The notes under the pieces: model-generated | Seen by the model: only the letters and a program-made list of their open reading frames with translations | What the model was told of the DNA's origin: nothing | Database searches by the model: none | Assembly (NCBI RefSeq): GCF_001641265.1 | Contig: NW_020167588.1 | Location: 1 to 16,043, forward strand | Length of the DNA stretch: 16,043 bases | Direction of reading: 5' to 3' | Source: Pseudogymnoascus destructans | Taxonomy: Eukaryota > Ascomycota > Leotiomycetes > Thelebolales > Thelebolaceae | Position numbers and translations under genes: made by a program | Shown here: positions 1 through 9,404 of the stretch, piece by piece | How positions within the stretch are numbered: the first letter of the stretch is position 1 | Layout of the letters: each line of letters starts with the position of its first letter

Positions 1-235
1 GAGAATGGGAGCTCCTGCTGGTGAGGAAGAAGTTCTGATAAAGCCAGAACTAAGGTTCTCATCTAGGTATTCTCTGAGAGTTTTCAGCTCTAATTCAGAT
101 AGAGAGTAGATAGGGCCGTAGGGAGGCATTGAGCCTTCTGCGAGTGGTATCTCATGGTCATAAGGCTGGTGCTTGGCAGAATTGATGCCTTTGCCTTGTC
201 AAAAAGATGTTGGTATCTTGGTATGCTAAAGGGCA
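1..235 (-). pseudogene. Reverse transcriptase N-terminus (partial, Ty3/gypsy)
   Basis: The minus strand encodes the conserved entry segment of gypsy reverse transcriptases: a HQPYDHEIPL-type motif, then MPPYGPIYSLSELELKTLREYLD, and at the window edge GFIRTSSSPAGAP. The polymerase palm and the YxDD active site lie outside the window. A one-base loss near 175-180 shifts the frame between the preceding ILP and the KHQPYDH motif, so the segment is not continuous with the protease upstream. In an intact element this domain copies the element RNA into DNA. The domain identity is sure; whether the rest exists to the left cannot be seen. Confidence 0.85.
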
Positions 236-304
236 AAAATGACCTCCTGAGATGATTTCTCCAAATCTGAAGTAGCTGCTATCTCCAGGACAGGTTGGAA
301 AGGT

Positions 305-765
305 TTAACCCATATCAGAGATATATATCGTCCATAGTTTGGTCAAAATCCTTGATCTGGGACAAGTTTGAGTCTTGGACCTGAATAGGGGTAACTGAGG
401 CTTGAAGGGTTTTTCCAGTATTGAGCTCAGGATTTGAGCTAAACCCAGCGATAAATGCTTCCAATTGATAGTTGGATCATGCCTTTGAAGCCATGGAAGA
501 CCTAGGATGACTGGGTACTTCATTGGTATAACATCTAAAGAGATGGTGTCTGAAAATGTTGATTTTCCTAGGGGAATCTCAAGTTTGAGTACTGGGGTGT
601 TGCAGGTAATGGAACCTGAACTGATAGGAGTTCCATCAATGACTCGGAGCAACTCTGGAGTGCGTTTGGGAATTGTAGGTAACTGGTGTGTCAAGATGAG
701 GTCTTGAGATATAAAGTTGCCTGTTGCCCTGAGTCTATCATAGCCTTGTAGACAACACCTGTTGT
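305..765 (-). pseudogene. Retropepsin-like aspartic protease segment of the gypsy Pol
   Basis: An open stretch at 305-694 reads like the C-terminal part of the protease domain, with an I-L-G-L-P-W-L motif (ILGLPWLQRHDP) typical of gypsy retropepsins. Just upstream in sense, about 727-745, the catalytic D-S-G is visible (MIDSG). The frame then breaks by -1 at a CCC run (727-729) before the expected ATGNF-like continuation. In a working element this enzyme cleaves the Gag-Pol polyprotein. The linker towards RT (about 235-305) has no recognisable motif. Confidence 0.75.
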
Positions 766-959
766 TTGAAATGGAGTTGAATAGGGATTAACAGGTGTGT
801 GAGACTCTGAGAAAGCACCATCGACACATCTTTGTTGTCTAGGGAGAAGTTATAGTCTCAGTTGAGTTGTGCCTGCTAGGGATTTTCAAGTTTTTCAGGA
901 ATAGCAGTTGTGACTGTGTCTGAGGCTGCTATATGTTTTGAATCAGCACTCCCCCTGCT

Positions 960-1947
960 GAATAGCACTCCCTGAATTCTGTGTCCCCCTTTGCCACAGT
1001 ATAAACAAAGGTTGTTGTCCATTCTGTGTTTTCTTTCTTGAGGGTAAGTTTACCCCTTTTCAGTTTTGAGGGTATCCTGTAGGCTGAGGTGCTGGATTTG
1101 CTGTAGATCTCTTATAGAGGCGTCTAAGTCCATAGGTTCAGGTGCTGAGTCCTTAGCAGTTGGTGTAGAGGTGTAATTGTTGAAATTTCTTGTTGGATGC
1201 CAGTCTTGGTTCTTCTCCTTTCTTCTTTCAAAAAGCCTATCATCAAGTCTGACAGCTTTCTCTATAAGCGTTTGAAGTGTTGTAGGGCGTTCTTCTTTGC
1301 TGAGTTCATCCTTAATAGAGCTCTTGAGCCCTTGTAGTAAGTGAAGACTAAGGCTTCTTCATTCCAAGTCAAGTGAGAAGTGATTCTCCTAAATTCTGTT
1401 GTATACTGAGCAGCAGAGGTCTTTTGACATAGCTTCTGTAGCTCTCTTTCTGCTGTAGCAGTTTCGTTGATGTCTCCAAAGGTCCTGGTAAGTTCCTCTT
1501 GAAACTGGTCATAAGAGGTAATCAAAGGTGTAGTGGTATTTTGGTTGTTGCCACTAAGTCTTCTAAGATATGGCTCAAAGAAGTTGAATGCAGATCCACG
1601 GAGGTAGCTGGCAGCGAAATAGATCTTCTGAATGTCTGAGGTGACTGATGAGGCCTGAGGGTGAAGTAGATGTCCAGTTGCATAAGGAATCCCTTCAACT
1701 TCCTCCTGTCTCCATGGTATAAATCTGGTGTTTGCACTTTAGGAAGTGCACCTGGGGTACTCGAAATAGCCAGAGGAGCTGTGGGAAGCTCTGTATGATG
1801 TGTCTGAGTTGAAGATTGTGTTGCTGAAGTGTTGGCTTGAAAGGTGTTTTCCAAATTCTCAAGTTTGTTTGCTATAGTTTGTATAAAGGCAAACAGTTGT
1901 TGCATCTGCTGTTCAGCAGTAGTTGTAGGAGCTTGGTCGTCCTCCAT
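960..1947 (-). pseudogene. Gag remnant with CCHC zinc knuckle
   Basis: Gag starts at 1947 with an acidic, Gln-rich leader followed by a coiled-coil-like stretch, and reaches a PDLYHGDRRKLKGFL capsid-type motif. A -1 shift near 1650-1660 moves the frame to one containing YFAASYLRGSAFNFFEPYL and then FQEELTRTFGD, the retrotransposon gag signature. A second -1 shift at a CCC run (1329-1331) moves it again to EKAVRLDDRLFERRKEK. The zinc knuckle (CLYCGKGGH followed by a Cys) lies at about 968-1012, with its last Cys out of frame. These breaks, plus a stop near 1050, make it non-functional as written. Gag normally forms the particle and binds the element RNA. Confidence 0.85.
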
Positions 1948-2008
1948 TGTAGTATCGAAGTGCTGCTATAGAAATAGTTGAAGCTTGAAGCAGGCAAGGT
2001 GTAATGGT

Positions 2009-2018
2009 GGGTGCACCA
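2009..2018 (-). other. Candidate primer-binding site of the gypsy element
   Basis: The sense strand reads TGGTGCACCC about 60 bases before the gag start. It begins with TGG, as required to pair with the CCA end of a tRNA primer. I could not match the following bases to a particular tRNA, so this is only a positional candidate. Confidence 0.25.
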
Positions 2019-2309
2019 GATATGAGAATCTAGCCACCCAAGGAAGGATGAATTACTAAGACAACACACTGTCTTAGGAAACAGAGCCAAAGGGTTGTAG
2101 CTTAGACTATTCCACAACGCAGCAATCAGGTGTATGATGTGGTGAAGTGGTTTAGACAAGTTGCAACAAATGTTGAGTCTGAGAACTCAGGGGTAAGTCA
2201 GAGGTTAGCACCTCACTGACTTTTCAAAAACAGAGAATAACAAGATCAATGCTTGGAAGCTTGGAAAAGACGTGGAAGTATGTGCTAGTCGATTTACTGT
2301 ATTGCCTGC

Positions 2310-2334
2310 TTGCCCTTTCTTAAGGAAAGGGCAA
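2310..2334. repeat. Perfect 10-bp stem, 5-nt loop inverted repeat
   Basis: TTGCCCTTTC (2310-2319) and GAAAGGGCAA (2325-2334) are exact reverse complements around the loop TTAAG. In the sense of the gypsy element it directly follows the TATA-like CATAAATAGG (2336-2345), so it would lie at or just before the 5' end of the element RNA. Confidence 0.7.
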
Positions 2335-2335
2335 T

Positions 2336-2345
2336 CCTATTTATG
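2336..2345 (-). promoter_or_regulatory. TATA-like box of the LTR
   Basis: Sense CATAAATAGG lies about 400 bases upstream of the gag start inside the presumed LTR. Position and sequence fit an LTR core promoter; there is no other evidence of activity. Confidence 0.4.
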
Positions 2346-2943
2346 CCAAAGGAGTGTAGTTCTCTTATTTTCCATGACTTTCCATGACTAACCAGGCTTG
2401 GTAAATGTATTAGAAATCAAGTGCGACCCACAACTAGCTTGCTAATCATGTAGTGAACGTAAGAGAATCCCATAGAACCATCTCTTGGGTTCCTAGCCTA
2501 TAGGAAGTGAAAAGGAGGTCCAAGGTCAGAGTACCTATAGACAAATTATGTCATAACTTAACCAATCTTGTGGGTAACTAAGGAGCGATGACGTGTAATG
2601 AATCATAGAGGGTTGTAGAAGCTTCTAGAGCTATCGTTCATGTTCCTAGGCCTCTAGTTGGTAGAGATATGCCATGTGGTAGTATTGGCCCACCCCCTTA
2701 AGGAGGAGATTTTCTTAATAACTTGTTCAATGAGTGTCCAAATGATATGCCGTGATGTATGTAGCATAAACAGATGTAGTAGAAGAGTTTGCAGCAATCG
2801 TTGAGTAGTATTGCTTCTGTTGTTGGTGTGATAAGCCAAGATATGTATGGTGACTTGTAGGTTTGAGGAGGAGATTTCTAAGTTTGCTCTTGAGTTTGAT
2901 AGCAAACTGAGTGCAACGAATGTCAGTATGACACAATCCTACC

Positions 2944-4232
2944 CCCATAGGCCATGAATGGATCTATAGATTCTTAAAACGACATCCAAACTTTAAAGGG
3001 GTCTACTCAAGACAACTAGAGTCTGCACGACATAAAGAAGCCACTCCTATAAAGATTTCAGCTTGGTTTGACGCGTTTAAAGCACGAATTGAAGAGCGAA
3101 AGTACAAGCCATGCAACATCTATAATATGGATGAGACAGGTTTTGCAGTTGGAGAGACTCAATCCACGCGAATAATTGTTGATTCTACCTTGAAATCCAA
3201 TTGGAAGGTCACAGCTGGGAAGCAGGAGTGGATAACTGTACTTGAATGCATTGATGCAGACGGTGGCACTTCTCAACAAGTAATAGTGGCTGGACTTCAA
3301 ACAGTCATAGATTTGAGTGGTTGCGGAATGTATTTGAGCCTGAGTCATGCAAAAAGTCTGGAAATCACCTGCGAATGTTGATTATGGATGGCCATTCTAG
3401 TCACATTACTGGCGATATGATTGCACTGTGCATTGAGAATGACATCGACCTTCTTATTCTACCGCCTCATTGCTCTCATCTACTCCAACCACTTGATATT
3501 GGGGTGTATGGACCTCTTAAGTGATTTCATGCTCAGGAAGTAGATCGGTATACTCGAGCAGGAATAAAGCGAATCCAGCGCTCCCACTGGGTTGAAATCT
3601 TCCGGTGTATTCTATAGAAGGGTCTTATACCTCAAAATATTAGAAGTGGGTGGAGGGCAGCAGGTTTAATACCCTTTCTCCCAGAAAGAGTTCTGGCTAA
3701 CCTTCCACTTCCACCAACCGAACCACCTCGCACTCCTCAAAACTCAACCAATATCACTACTCTGGATCTCTCAATACTCCGAAGTTCTCCTCCAGATGGA
3801 ACTGAACTAAGGCATGCAAATTTAGTATTTAATTCAAGTATGGCAACTTGTGACTCTCCTGCTTCACCAACTCGACGCTATGCCAAGAGAATGACTAGGC
3901 TGGTTGAAAGTCAGAATGCTGAACTCAGCATCCTTCGGAAGGAGGTGAAAGAGTACAAAGAGATACTTGAGACACGAAAGAAAAGAACTACGGGCAAGAG
4001 AATTAAGTTGCAAGGCGAATTTGTATTCAGTACCGAGGAAGTGTTGAAAATTGTCCGGGAGGCAGAGTTGAAGTCAACCGAGAAAAGACCACGTGGAAGG
4101 CCACGCAAACGGCCAATTGAAGAAGTAGACGAGGAAGTTGAAGAGGAAGAGGTAGAGAACGATTCAAGCGACCCAGAATTGGAATTGGAGGAGTGTGTGG
4201 CACGTAGGACTCGGTCAACTAGAGTAGAATAA
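2944..4232 (+). pseudogene. Pogo/Fot1 transposase (DDE superfamily), broken
   Basis: The end of the CENP-B-type DNA-binding region is seen as GHEWIYRFLKRHPNFKG, followed by the DDE catalytic core: first Asp in YNMDETGF (near 3130), second in MDGHSSH (near 3386), third in LLQPLDIG (near 3494), with 35 residues between the last two (DD35D, the Fot1 spacing). The C-terminus (3840-4232) has a Lys/Arg-rich coiled segment, an AT-hook (RPRGRPRKRP) and an acidic tail. It is dead as written. About 25-30 residues expected between the first and second Asp are missing and the frame shifts near 3290-3311, and two in-frame stops occur (TGA 3522-3524, TAG 3615-3617). The domain calls are direct; inactivity is inferred from the breaks. 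Confidence 0.88.
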
Positions 4233-4238
4233 ACTTTT

Positions 4239-4283
4239 TGTCCGACTACCCCATATGTCCGACTACCCCATACGTTACGTTAT
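4239..4283. repeat. 17-bp perfect tandem repeat, likely pogo terminal repeat
   Basis: TGTCCGACTACCCCATA occurs twice head to tail (4239-4255 and 4256-4272), followed by overlapping ACGTT copies (ACGTTACGTTA, 4272-4282). It starts 7 bases after the transposase stop. Terminal and subterminal repeats in this position are usual for pogo-like elements, but the matching left end is not in the window, so assignment as a terminal inverted repeat is inferred. Confidence 0.6.
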
Positions 4284-4615
4284 CAATAAAACTACAAAAA
4301 ATACATCTAAACTAGCTACAAGCACACCAAACAGTGTGACGGCCAACTCAAAATAGTTGCAGGGAGTGATGGTAATCGCGGTGAAAAATCGAGAACAAAT
4401 CGAGAATAAATAGCAGTAAATATTTGTCATATCATGTCGTATCATATATCATTAGCAGATCGTAGGGTTTGTTTCGTTTCGTGAATTGGCTGGGATAGAG
4501 ACGATGGAGACTCAGGTCGCTGGCACCCTCTGTGAAATGAGCAGTTCGTAGTCCATTGTATCCAAAATATCGTTGAGAGATGCGTGTCAGATATCCACGG
4601 GCAGTATTTCAGGGG
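4284..4615. other. Intergenic, AT-rich; no gene seen
   Basis: This gap between the pogo end and the NLR gene contains no ORF or motif that I can support. It probably contains the NLR 3' untranslated region (gene on the minus strand). Confidence 0.6.
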
Positions 4616-4825
4616 TTACCGAAAATCAATGTCGTCGTTATGCTCCCTGATAAGTTTATATATACTGGACGTCGTACCGCTCGCCCATTTCAAGACCGCA
4701 GAGCGGATATCCTCCGAGACCCTGGTGTGCTTATGGTGGCTGAGTAGGAGCCTGCATTGGTGTTCTCCAAACTCCCAGTTGTAGCAAACTGCTTCCATCA
4801 ACTCCTTGGAAATGATAAATATGGG
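4616..4825 (-). other. Out-of-frame 3' extension of the NLR repeat array
   Basis: After the -1 break near 4823-4825, a second frame continues the same repeat pattern (IFIISKELMEAVCYNWEF, then CRLLLSHHKHTRVSEDIRSAV) until a TAA at 4616-4618. In the annotated frame the protein instead ends seven residues after the break (YLSFPRS). The continuation fits the spacing of the preceding repeats (a leucine-rich helix, then an S/T-x-x-L/I-x-x-A helix), so it is very probably original coding sequence. Confidence 0.75.
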
Positions 4826-7800
4826 TTGCGCTTGAGAAGCAGGGCTAGCACATCTCCACCCCACGGTTGGTGTGCCACTGCCACAAGCATCTTCTGCGTA
4901 ATGGTAGGTGATGGATCTCGATTAAGATACCATACCATTGCGTCATACGGCAAAACAGGCGTATGGTTCGGCTTTCTGGGTTCTGAGAACCAGACCAGCC
5001 ATTGCAGTGCACCTGATCCATGGGGAGTCTCAGACGCAGCTCGAAGTACAATATCTGATACGCTCACAGAGGCTGAATGCAGCCTGAGGAGAACTTTAAA
5101 TTTTGATGCCGCATGCTTGGATCCTGCTATAGTTGTAAGAATCGATTCCGAGAGTAATCCCCCGATGTCGAAAGTTAATATCAACTCCAAGGCCTTTTCC
5201 GTAAACTCATTTTTAGCAGCTGCAGTCAACAGGGTCTGCGTAATGTTTAGTTTCGGGAGGTGCTCCTTGATGGTCTTCACAACTGCTGAAGATTGTCCGC
5301 CCCGAAGGAGAGCAGCCATTGGAATTTCTGTGAGAGACAGCTGAGGATACTCGGCCAATAACCATTCTAGGGGCTTAATATCCCTCGATGCAATCTGGCA
5401 TGTCCGCCTCAATGTTTCCTCTGTAATAGTAATTGATGGGTTCTTGGTTGTGATCAATTTCATACGGGTAACATTGTCCGTTTTGTAGGAATACACGCCT
5501 GCTGCATATTCCAGGGCTCGAGGTGTAATATGCACAACATCAGATCGGTCTAGCGCCCATCGAAGAGTTCTTACATCCTTAGACTTTGCTGATGCTATAA
5601 ACAATCGTTCCGTCATTTCAACTCCTCTATTCCTCTTTTCTAAGAGTTCCAACTTTGGAGCACTAGCAGGCGTCCATGCTACCTCTTCGAAGAGTTCAGA
5701 AGGTATTTCTAAAGTGGAATCGTAGTCTAAGACCCACTTTATAGCACCAGACGTGTTCTTATTCGCAGCCGCAGCTTTTAATGAAGCGGATGTAATGCGC
5801 AGGCGTTGCTTTTGAATATGGCCTAGCATTTTGGAAATCCAGTCCTCATCACGACCCGTCCTCAGAACAGCTTCTGTCATGGCGTCGATAATATCTGGAT
5901 CGGAAATATCCTCTCCTTGGCGTATGAGCAATTCCAAGGCCTCTACGGACCTGGCACAGGCAAAAACCAGGGGACATGTGAGCCGTTGCGGCTGATAAGA
6001 TAGTAGCATGTCAAATGAAATGCTGTTACCGGGCTTGAGGAACTCAACCATGGAAACTTCGTCAATCCTGCAAGTTGGATCATGCTGCAATAGCCACTGA
6101 AGCACCTCGCTTCTTGATGTAGTATATGTCCCGAGACCTGATACAGCAACTAAGAGCATCCTAGAGGTCACCCTGAATGTTGGTTCGAATGACTTGATAA
6201 TACTGAGAATTCTGATAGCATCGTTGCCTCCCACCGCCGCTACCAATATCTTCTCCGAGATTTTTTCCTGGGGATTTTCATAGTGGCTTAGAAGCCATGG
6301 TATAAGATGAGATCCATTGTATGTAGCTTTAAGAGCGGACATGACGATACCGTCGTCGATTTTCAGAGTCCCTGGCGGTGCATGTTCGAGAAGCGCTTCC
6401 ATTGCTGCCGATCCTAGAGCAGTATTTTGAACCAGCCTATCCAGCATTTGTTGCGTAACTTCGAAATGTGGATGGCGCCTGAGGACCGTGAGGAACATCT
6501 CCTCATTACCCCGCGCCGTGAGTGGGAGTATATCCACATTAAATTGAAATTCCGGTTGATAATCCAGGAGTGCTTCCATAACATCGCTTGCCAACCCACA
6601 AGCCGCAACCTCAAAAATAGAAGGATCGGGATCGATATCACCCTGAGATAATAAACATTTAAGAATATCTGCTCCGGATGACATATTTTCTGATAAGACC
6701 CTGATTATGTTCAGATCAACAGGAATCTTCCACCCACGGTTGATGAGCATGCTTAAAATGGATTTGCCACACAAGTGGTTGGACGCACTTGATAGTATGA
6801 ACCCTTCATATATTTCCTCTATTGGAACGCTGGGGTATGAATTGAGCACCAGCTCCGCCATGTCGGCACCACAGTGAGGATTTTGGGCTGCTAGCTTCAA
6901 CATGTCGCCGCAGCAATCAGCGCTGTAATTCTGGAAGCCGCCCAGAATTTCGACAATCTCTGGGTCACTGCTCCTGACACATTCTTCAAAAACTGGCAAC
7001 AGAGGGCCTTCAGTTGAAGTTTCTGCCCCGTTTTTCAGCAACAATGTGACAGCTTCTTTCTTCCTGTTGTAAACAGCATACCACAAGGGACCCCTTTGAT
7101 TATGGTCGGTAATATTCACATCTACTTCCTCTTCGATGAGTTGAGTTGCTGTAAGAAGAAGTCCAAACCATGCACAGATGTGAAGTCCTGAGATATCCTG
7201 GGACATCTGTGGCTCAATTGATCCATGAACATACCACCAGTGGTCCGGAGACTGAAGCAGTGCCTGGGCAGAACACGCGACATTAGATGTCTTGCGTAGA
7301 AAGGCTAAAATATTTGCACTTAGAGTCCTCTGAACTTCTCCCTGGGAAGCATGAAATCCCCAATTTTGTGCAGCGTACTCTAAAAACGGGAAGGACGCTA
7401 CTCTCAAATTGTAGCTTTCATAAGATTGACATGAATCCGTTAGATTACTGTCAGAAAGATATGCGAGGCATCTCTCGGTAATCATTGCGCTTGCATCAGG
7501 GAAATGCGTTTCTTTTGTACGATCAAAATACTCCTTGGCGGTGTCTTCTAATCGTCAGCATATAACATAGGCAACTGCAGAGAGATAAACTTACGGTGGA
7601 CCAGCATGACCTTTTGATCCTCGGGGTCAATCTCAAGAAGTCCACTACATGAATCAATAGCTTCTCTCAAGTCTGAAATATTGTCTGTGTCGAAGGATGA
7701 CTCGTTGACTTCAATTGCTAGTGCGTGCTCTAGCTCTGAGACTGTGAGTTCCCTAGAAGCATGGGTTACGAAAGATAGTAATATGATCGAATCGGTCAGC

Positions 7801-9404
7801 ATTCCGCTGGATTGAGCCTTCAGGCGTTTCATTGTATCATTGTATCCATCATCCAACGAATAGCCACCGCTTGCTATAGACTCTAAAGCCTGATTAAGCT
7901 TTTTGCGGTTCGAAACCTTCGAAATAGCACTCATACTGAGTTTTGCCAAAAGGAACCTGATTGAATTGATAAGCTTCCATGCCCAGTCTGTAGTTTCCCG
8001 CAAGAGGTGGCATTAAACTCACATGCCGTCGGCAGCCTGCGCTAGTGTGCCCTTAATTTTTTGGTGGGTTTCAAGCGGCGACTTGGCAACAAAACAGCCA
8101 GGTGGTAACGCTCTCAGACTTTCGTCCATCCACAGGTTAAGGTCTTCTTTAGTTGCTCGAGTATCAAGCTGCGTGGCCGATGCGATATACTGCAAAATTC
8201 GATACGGATCCCGAGACGTTACCATCAACTTTATTGCAAAGCTGGTTTGCAACTCACTGAGAATCTTCAGTAACTTATCCTGAGTCTCTTCGTCAAGTTC
8301 ATTGAGTGCATCGATAACAATAAAAGTCTTTGAGAATCTTCCAGCTTCCAATTGAAGCAGGCGACATAGCTGAGAGTAAGTAGGATAGTTTTTAGAGGAG
8401 TGCAGCTCCTCTAACGTCTCTGGCAGTTTGATACCCTTCACTGAAAGAAGCTGTTTCAGCAGACTCGCAAGTAAGTTTTGGGCGTTAAATTTATCAGCGT
8501 GAGCCCAGTTTCCAAATACATATGCTACTGCACTTCTCTCTGGCCTGATTGCAGTGAGTCTTGTGAGATACTCGATGGCCGTGCTCGCCAGCATTGTCTT
8601 GCCCATGCCGCCGCCGCCCTTCAGAATTATCGAGTCTTGTTTTCCATCTAGCCACAGCCTGAACGGCTCGGACTCTATTAGCCATCGTCCAGTGTTTTTG
8701 GCCCTTTTAGCTGTAAGTGCTGCTTGTTGTTGAGAAAAGTCAATGCGCCGCGATGGAGATAGCCACTCGAGAACATCATGCTTTTTTTGTTGTTCGAGTG
8801 CTGTTGATATGCTATCAACACTGTGGGTAATCTCTTCAACACCGTGTTTAATTATGTCGACCCCGTCTTTAATTTCCTTCGTTAATAGTCTAAATAAGGT
8901 TTTATATCAGCTAGTTCCCGTTTTTATAATCGTGTGGTTTCAGCGACTAGAAATGAGAAGCGCCAATGTAATGATTGATGAGCCGGCATGCTCGAAGAAG
9001 AAATGGCATACGAACATGGAATCATTTAGAAGAGCACAAATAAGAATGGTCTTGTATCTTTGTATCTTTTCAAGGTCCTGTTTTATGCGGGATTTGTCGA
9101 AAGGCCATAATAATTTCCTTCCTGGTTTCGCCACTAATTTCCCTTTGAAGCTGACGAGGAACGAGTTAAATTCGTAAAGGATTCCGTCTTCCGCACCAAT
9201 GACTGTTAATGTTACATGAAATATCTTCGGATTTTCGTCGACCGATGTGTTGAGAGCACATAAAATGTAGCGAATAACTTCAATCTCGGCCTGGAAACTT
9301 AAGATCTGCTTCTCTGCGGCGCGAACATCTTTCAGATAATCGATCAACTTGGCCGTTGCATCCAGTATCTGGACAATACTGCCAATAGCGCCAACAGCAT
9401 CCAT
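4798..9404 (-). CDS. NLR-like STAND protein: Helo-like N - NACHT - ankyrin-like/helical repeats
   Basis: Fungal NLR-like STAND proteins are ATP-driven sensors, with repeats recognising a ligand and the N-terminus acting as effector, often in non-self recognition; the ligand here is unknown. Four exons: 9404-9016, 8889-8023, 7956-7595, 7547-4798; introns of 126, 66 and 47 bases; phases agree and give 1455 residues. Residues 1-130 (MDAVGAIGSIVQILDATAKL) resemble the Helo-like N domain of fungal STAND proteins. The NACHT domain has a P-loop GGGGMGKT (221-228), Walker B FIVIDALNELD (about 319-329) and sensor VTSRD (about 353-357). A winged-helix-like RELTVSELEHALA segment follows, then FLEYAAQNWGFHA, an ankyrin-like pair (about 658-720) and some 20 diverged 30-40-residue helical repeats. 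The ATG at 9404 is preferred over 9413 for better context and the usual MD start. The first donor is GTTCGT, chosen because it keeps the conserved N-D-x-I/F...DG spacing; GTATGC with a later acceptor is an alternative. One base appears lost near 4823-4825, cutting the protein short by about 60 residues. Confidence 0.87.
8607..8618. repeat. (GCC)4 microsatellite inside the P-loop codons
   Basis: Four GCC units on the plus strand encode the four glycines of the NLR P-loop GGGGMGKT. Loss or gain of a unit would keep frame but change the nucleotide-binding loop. Confidence 0.8.

Larger units (their letters stand above)
1..2934 (-). mobile_element. Degenerate Ty3/gypsy LTR retrotransposon, 5' part
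   Basis: Read on the minus strand, the order is a putative LTR/leader region, gag (from 1947), a CCHC zinc knuckle, an aspartic protease segment and the first residues of reverse transcriptase, which runs off the left edge of the window. That is the Ty3/gypsy order. The frame is broken repeatedly by single-base losses and by at least one stop (TAA in sense near 1050), so the copy as given cannot make a Gag-Pol protein. The right boundary is uncertain: the sequence passes into a pogo transposase near 2941, and no second LTR is in the window to define the ends. The family assignment rests on recognisable gag, protease and RT motifs; the extent is inferred. Confidence 0.85.
2019..2934 (-). repeat. 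Probable 5' LTR / promoter region of the gypsy element
   Basis: This roughly 900-bp stretch upstream of gag holds no believable gene; the short open frames in it match nothing I recognise. In sense it contains a TATA-like CATAAATAGG (plus 2336-2345) followed at once by a perfect hairpin (2310-2334), as expected near an LTR transcription start. A possible primer-binding site, sense TGGTGCACCC, lies at 2009-2018 between this region and gag. The sense ends at about 2934 (TGTGTCATAC) and 2023 (GATTCTCA) would give TG...CA termini, but this is a weak argument without the partner LTR. A 12-bp direct repeat (AGGAGGAGATTT) occurs at 2701-2712 and 2867-2878. Confidence 0.4.
2941..4283 (+). mobile_element. 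Fot1/pogo-type DNA transposon, 5'-truncated
   Basis: The element is recognised by its transposase (see the separate entry). Its right end is probably the tandem 17-mer plus ACGTTACGTTA motif at 4239-4283, just after the transposase stop. The left end is missing: recognisable transposase begins abruptly at about 2944 (PIGHEWIYRFLKRHP) immediately after the gypsy LTR region, so the DNA-binding N-terminus and left terminal repeat are absent from the window. The simplest reading is that the gypsy element inserted into, or recombined with, this transposon. Confidence 0.75.

Noticed and set aside
965..1010. Zinc-knuckle frame break as another G-run loss
   Set aside because: Here the last Cys is displaced by an extra base (or a loss of two), not by a single loss, so it was not counted in the G-run pattern.
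1872..2159. 95-residue minus-strand frame overlapping the gag start
   Set aside because: It overlaps the real gag frame and leader and has no recognisable content.
2654..2948. Two overlapping minus-strand open frames in the LTR region
   Set aside because: They lie in a presumed LTR, match no Pol, chromodomain or envelope segment I recognise, and carry a low-complexity His/Ser/Thr-rich composition.
4757..5344. 195-residue plus-strand open frame
   Set aside because: It is antisense to the NLR repeat exon, has no recognisable domain, and the opposite strand has a coherent repeat pattern.
7957..8003. Apparent start MRETTDWAWKLINSI of a separate NACHT-tail protein
   Set aside because: These codons are in the 66-base intron 7957-8022; splicing joins ADGM to FLLAKL exactly as in NACHT families.
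8743..9177. 144-residue plus-strand open frame
   Set aside because: Antisense to NLR exons 1 and 2, whose conserved motifs and splice sites are convincing.
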